From Gammaproteobacteria bacterium HGW-Gammaproteobacteria-14 (GTDB lineage Bacteria; Pseudomonadota; Gammaproteobacteria; Pseudomonadales; Alcanivoracaceae), in NCBI GenBank assembly GCA_002840115.1, contig PGZG01000124.1, positions 1 to 5,619 on the forward strand: a stretch of DNA of 5,619 bases. Direction: 5' to 3'. This document shows positions 4,641 to 5,619 of the stretch, piece by piece; positions within the stretch are counted from its first letter, which is position 1, and each line of letters starts with the position of its first letter. The notes under the pieces were generated by a model, which was not told the DNA's origin, did not search any database, and saw only the letters and a program-made list of their open reading frames with translations. The position numbers were made by a program, and so were the translations under genes.

Positions 4641-5619
4641 TCGGTGGTGCTCTGGGCGGCATTCTTCTGAGCCATCTGTTCCGGCGGCAGGGTCAGAATC
4701 TGTTCTTCCCCCTCGCTGACGCCGACAATGACAGCTCCCACGCTGTCCCCCCAGATATTCACCGCTGTTCTTGCCATATCCAGTAGTCGGTCGGTCACCA
4801 GAATCAGGCCAATGGCCTCTGCGGGCAGCCCGACAGTGGTCAAAATCAAGGTAATTGCTACCAGACTGGCGGAGGGAATCCCGGCTACGCCGATGGATGT
4901 CAGGATTGCGATGACCACGATTAAGCCCTGACTGGCCAAACTCAAGTCCAGTCCGTAAGCCTGAGCGATAAATAATACGGCGGCGCATTCATACAGCGCG
5001 GTGCCGTCCATATTAACGGTGGCACCCAAAGGCAGGACAAAACTTGCCGTTCGTTTTGATACCCCGGCACGTTGCTCCACGCACTCCATAGTGAGGGGCA
5101 GGGTGGCGGAGGAACTGGCACTGGAGAATGCGGTTAGCAGGGCAGGCGTCATGGCCTTGATATGCCGCCCTGGTGACCGTCGCGCTATGAGTCGTATCAG
5201 GATCGGTAACACCACAAACGCATGTACGGCGAGGGCCAACAGCACGGCAAAGAAAAACCAGGCCAGCGGTGCGATGGCGTCATAGCCGGTTTGCGTCACA
5301 GTGCGGGCGATAAGCGCATACACCCCCAAGGGGGCAAAACGGATGATGAACAGGGTGACTGCCACCATGGTGTCATAAAAGCCATGAGTCACCTGCTTCA
5401 GGGTCTCCGCCGCCGTGCCGGTTTGGGTTCTCAAAAACATACCGAACAGAATAGAAAAGACGATCAGGCCGAGCAGCTGGCCCTGAGCGGCGGCGGCGAC
5501 AATATTGGATGGAAAAATTTGCAGAATAATACCGGCAAAGTCACCGGTGCTGCGCTCTGCCATGCTGGCAACAACGGCATCGGTATTGGCGGCGAGACCA
5601 AGGCGCTCACCGGCGGGGG
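4628..5619 (-). CDS. Dicarboxylate/amino acid:cation symporter, SLC1/DAACS family (N-terminus cut by window edge)
   Basis: The visible 329 residues are the C-terminal four-fifths of a secondary transporter that moves glutamate, aspartate or C4-dicarboxylates with Na+ or H+ across the inner membrane. The frame stays open past the ATG at 5563, with PAGERLGLAANTDAVVAS upstream, so that ATG is internal and the true start lies beyond 5619. Family motifs appear in order: the Ser-rich re-entrant loop HP1 FSSASSSATLP (near 5096-5130), NMDGTALYE of TM7 (4988-5014), the HP2 segment GVAGIPSASLV, and TM8 DRLLDMARTAVNIWGD (about 4748-4795). The Arg of DMART aligns with the residue that binds the substrate side-chain carboxylate in acidic amino acid transporters, pointing to an acidic substrate rather than a neutral one. 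The tail after TM8 is short and polar. Nothing upstream is visible, so operon context and regulation are unknown. Confidence 0.92.
   Translation of the reverse strand, partial: PAGERLGLAANTDAVVASMAERSTGDFAGIILQIFPSNIVAAAAQGQLLGLIVFSILFGMFLRTQTGTAAETLKQVTHGFYDTMVAVTLFIIRFAPLGVYALIARTVTQTGYDAIAPLAWFFFAVLLALAVHAFVVLPILIRLIARRSPGRHIKAMTPALLTAFSSASSSATLPLTMECVEQRAGVSKRTASFVLPLGATVNMDGTALYECAAVLFIAQAYGLDLSLASQGLIVVIAILTSIGVAGIPSASLVAITLILTTVGLPAEAIGLILVTDRLLDMARTAVNIWGDSVGAVIVGVSEGEEQILTLPPEQMAQKNAAQSTTEGAA

Noticed and set aside
4185..4988. Long open frame on the - strand across the small gene and the symporter end
   Set aside because: It lies in another frame of the symporter, crosses the promoter region, and its Arg/His/Gln-rich translation resembles no protein family.

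Overview
The window looks like ordinary chromosomal DNA of a gammaproteobacterium. The families present (a receiver-GGDEF signalling protein, a DUF2505 protein, a long FadE/DmdC-type acyl-CoA dehydrogenase, an SDR oxidoreductase, a small membrane protein and an SLC1-type dicarboxylate/amino-acid symporter) and the moderate G+C content would fit a marine lipid-degrading group such as Alcanivorax or Marinobacter relatives. That assignment is inference only. No rRNA, tRNA, insertion sequence or CRISPR array was seen.

Left to right on the + strand: 1-873 is the 3' part of a response regulator with a degenerate GGDEF domain; 873-956 is a run of 14-bp repeats; 943-1461 is a DUF2505 protein; 1558-3339 is an acyl-CoA dehydrogenase, closed by a strong hairpin terminator at 3352-3390. 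On the - strand, 3389-4192 is an SDR that converges on the dehydrogenase and shares the terminator region. A divergent intergenic region (4193-4379) separates the SDR from a 75-residue two-helix membrane protein (4380-4607, +). It holds a good sigma70-like promoter and two related 18-bp operator-like sites. The - strand gene 4628-5619 is the C-terminal part of an SLC1/DAACS symporter, running off the right edge.

Two structures stand out. First, the gap between the GGDEF gene and the DUF2505 gene is built from 14-bp units beginning with GTG. Each unit reads as a five-codon mini-ORF whose TGA overlaps the next GTG (GTGA), so the GGDEF stop codon is linked to the DUF2505 start by an unbroken chain of five overlapping minimal ORFs. 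Second, the GGDEF domain has lost its catalytic signature (GLSQF instead of GG[D/E]EF) and its guanine-binding Asn, but keeps a correctly spaced RxxD inhibitory site, suggesting a c-di-GMP receptor rather than a cyclase. The paired operators in front of the small membrane protein gene are the third point of interest.

The acyl-CoA dehydrogenase and SDR probably act in acyl-chain catabolism, but they lie in separate transcription units and nothing in the sequence proves joint regulation.
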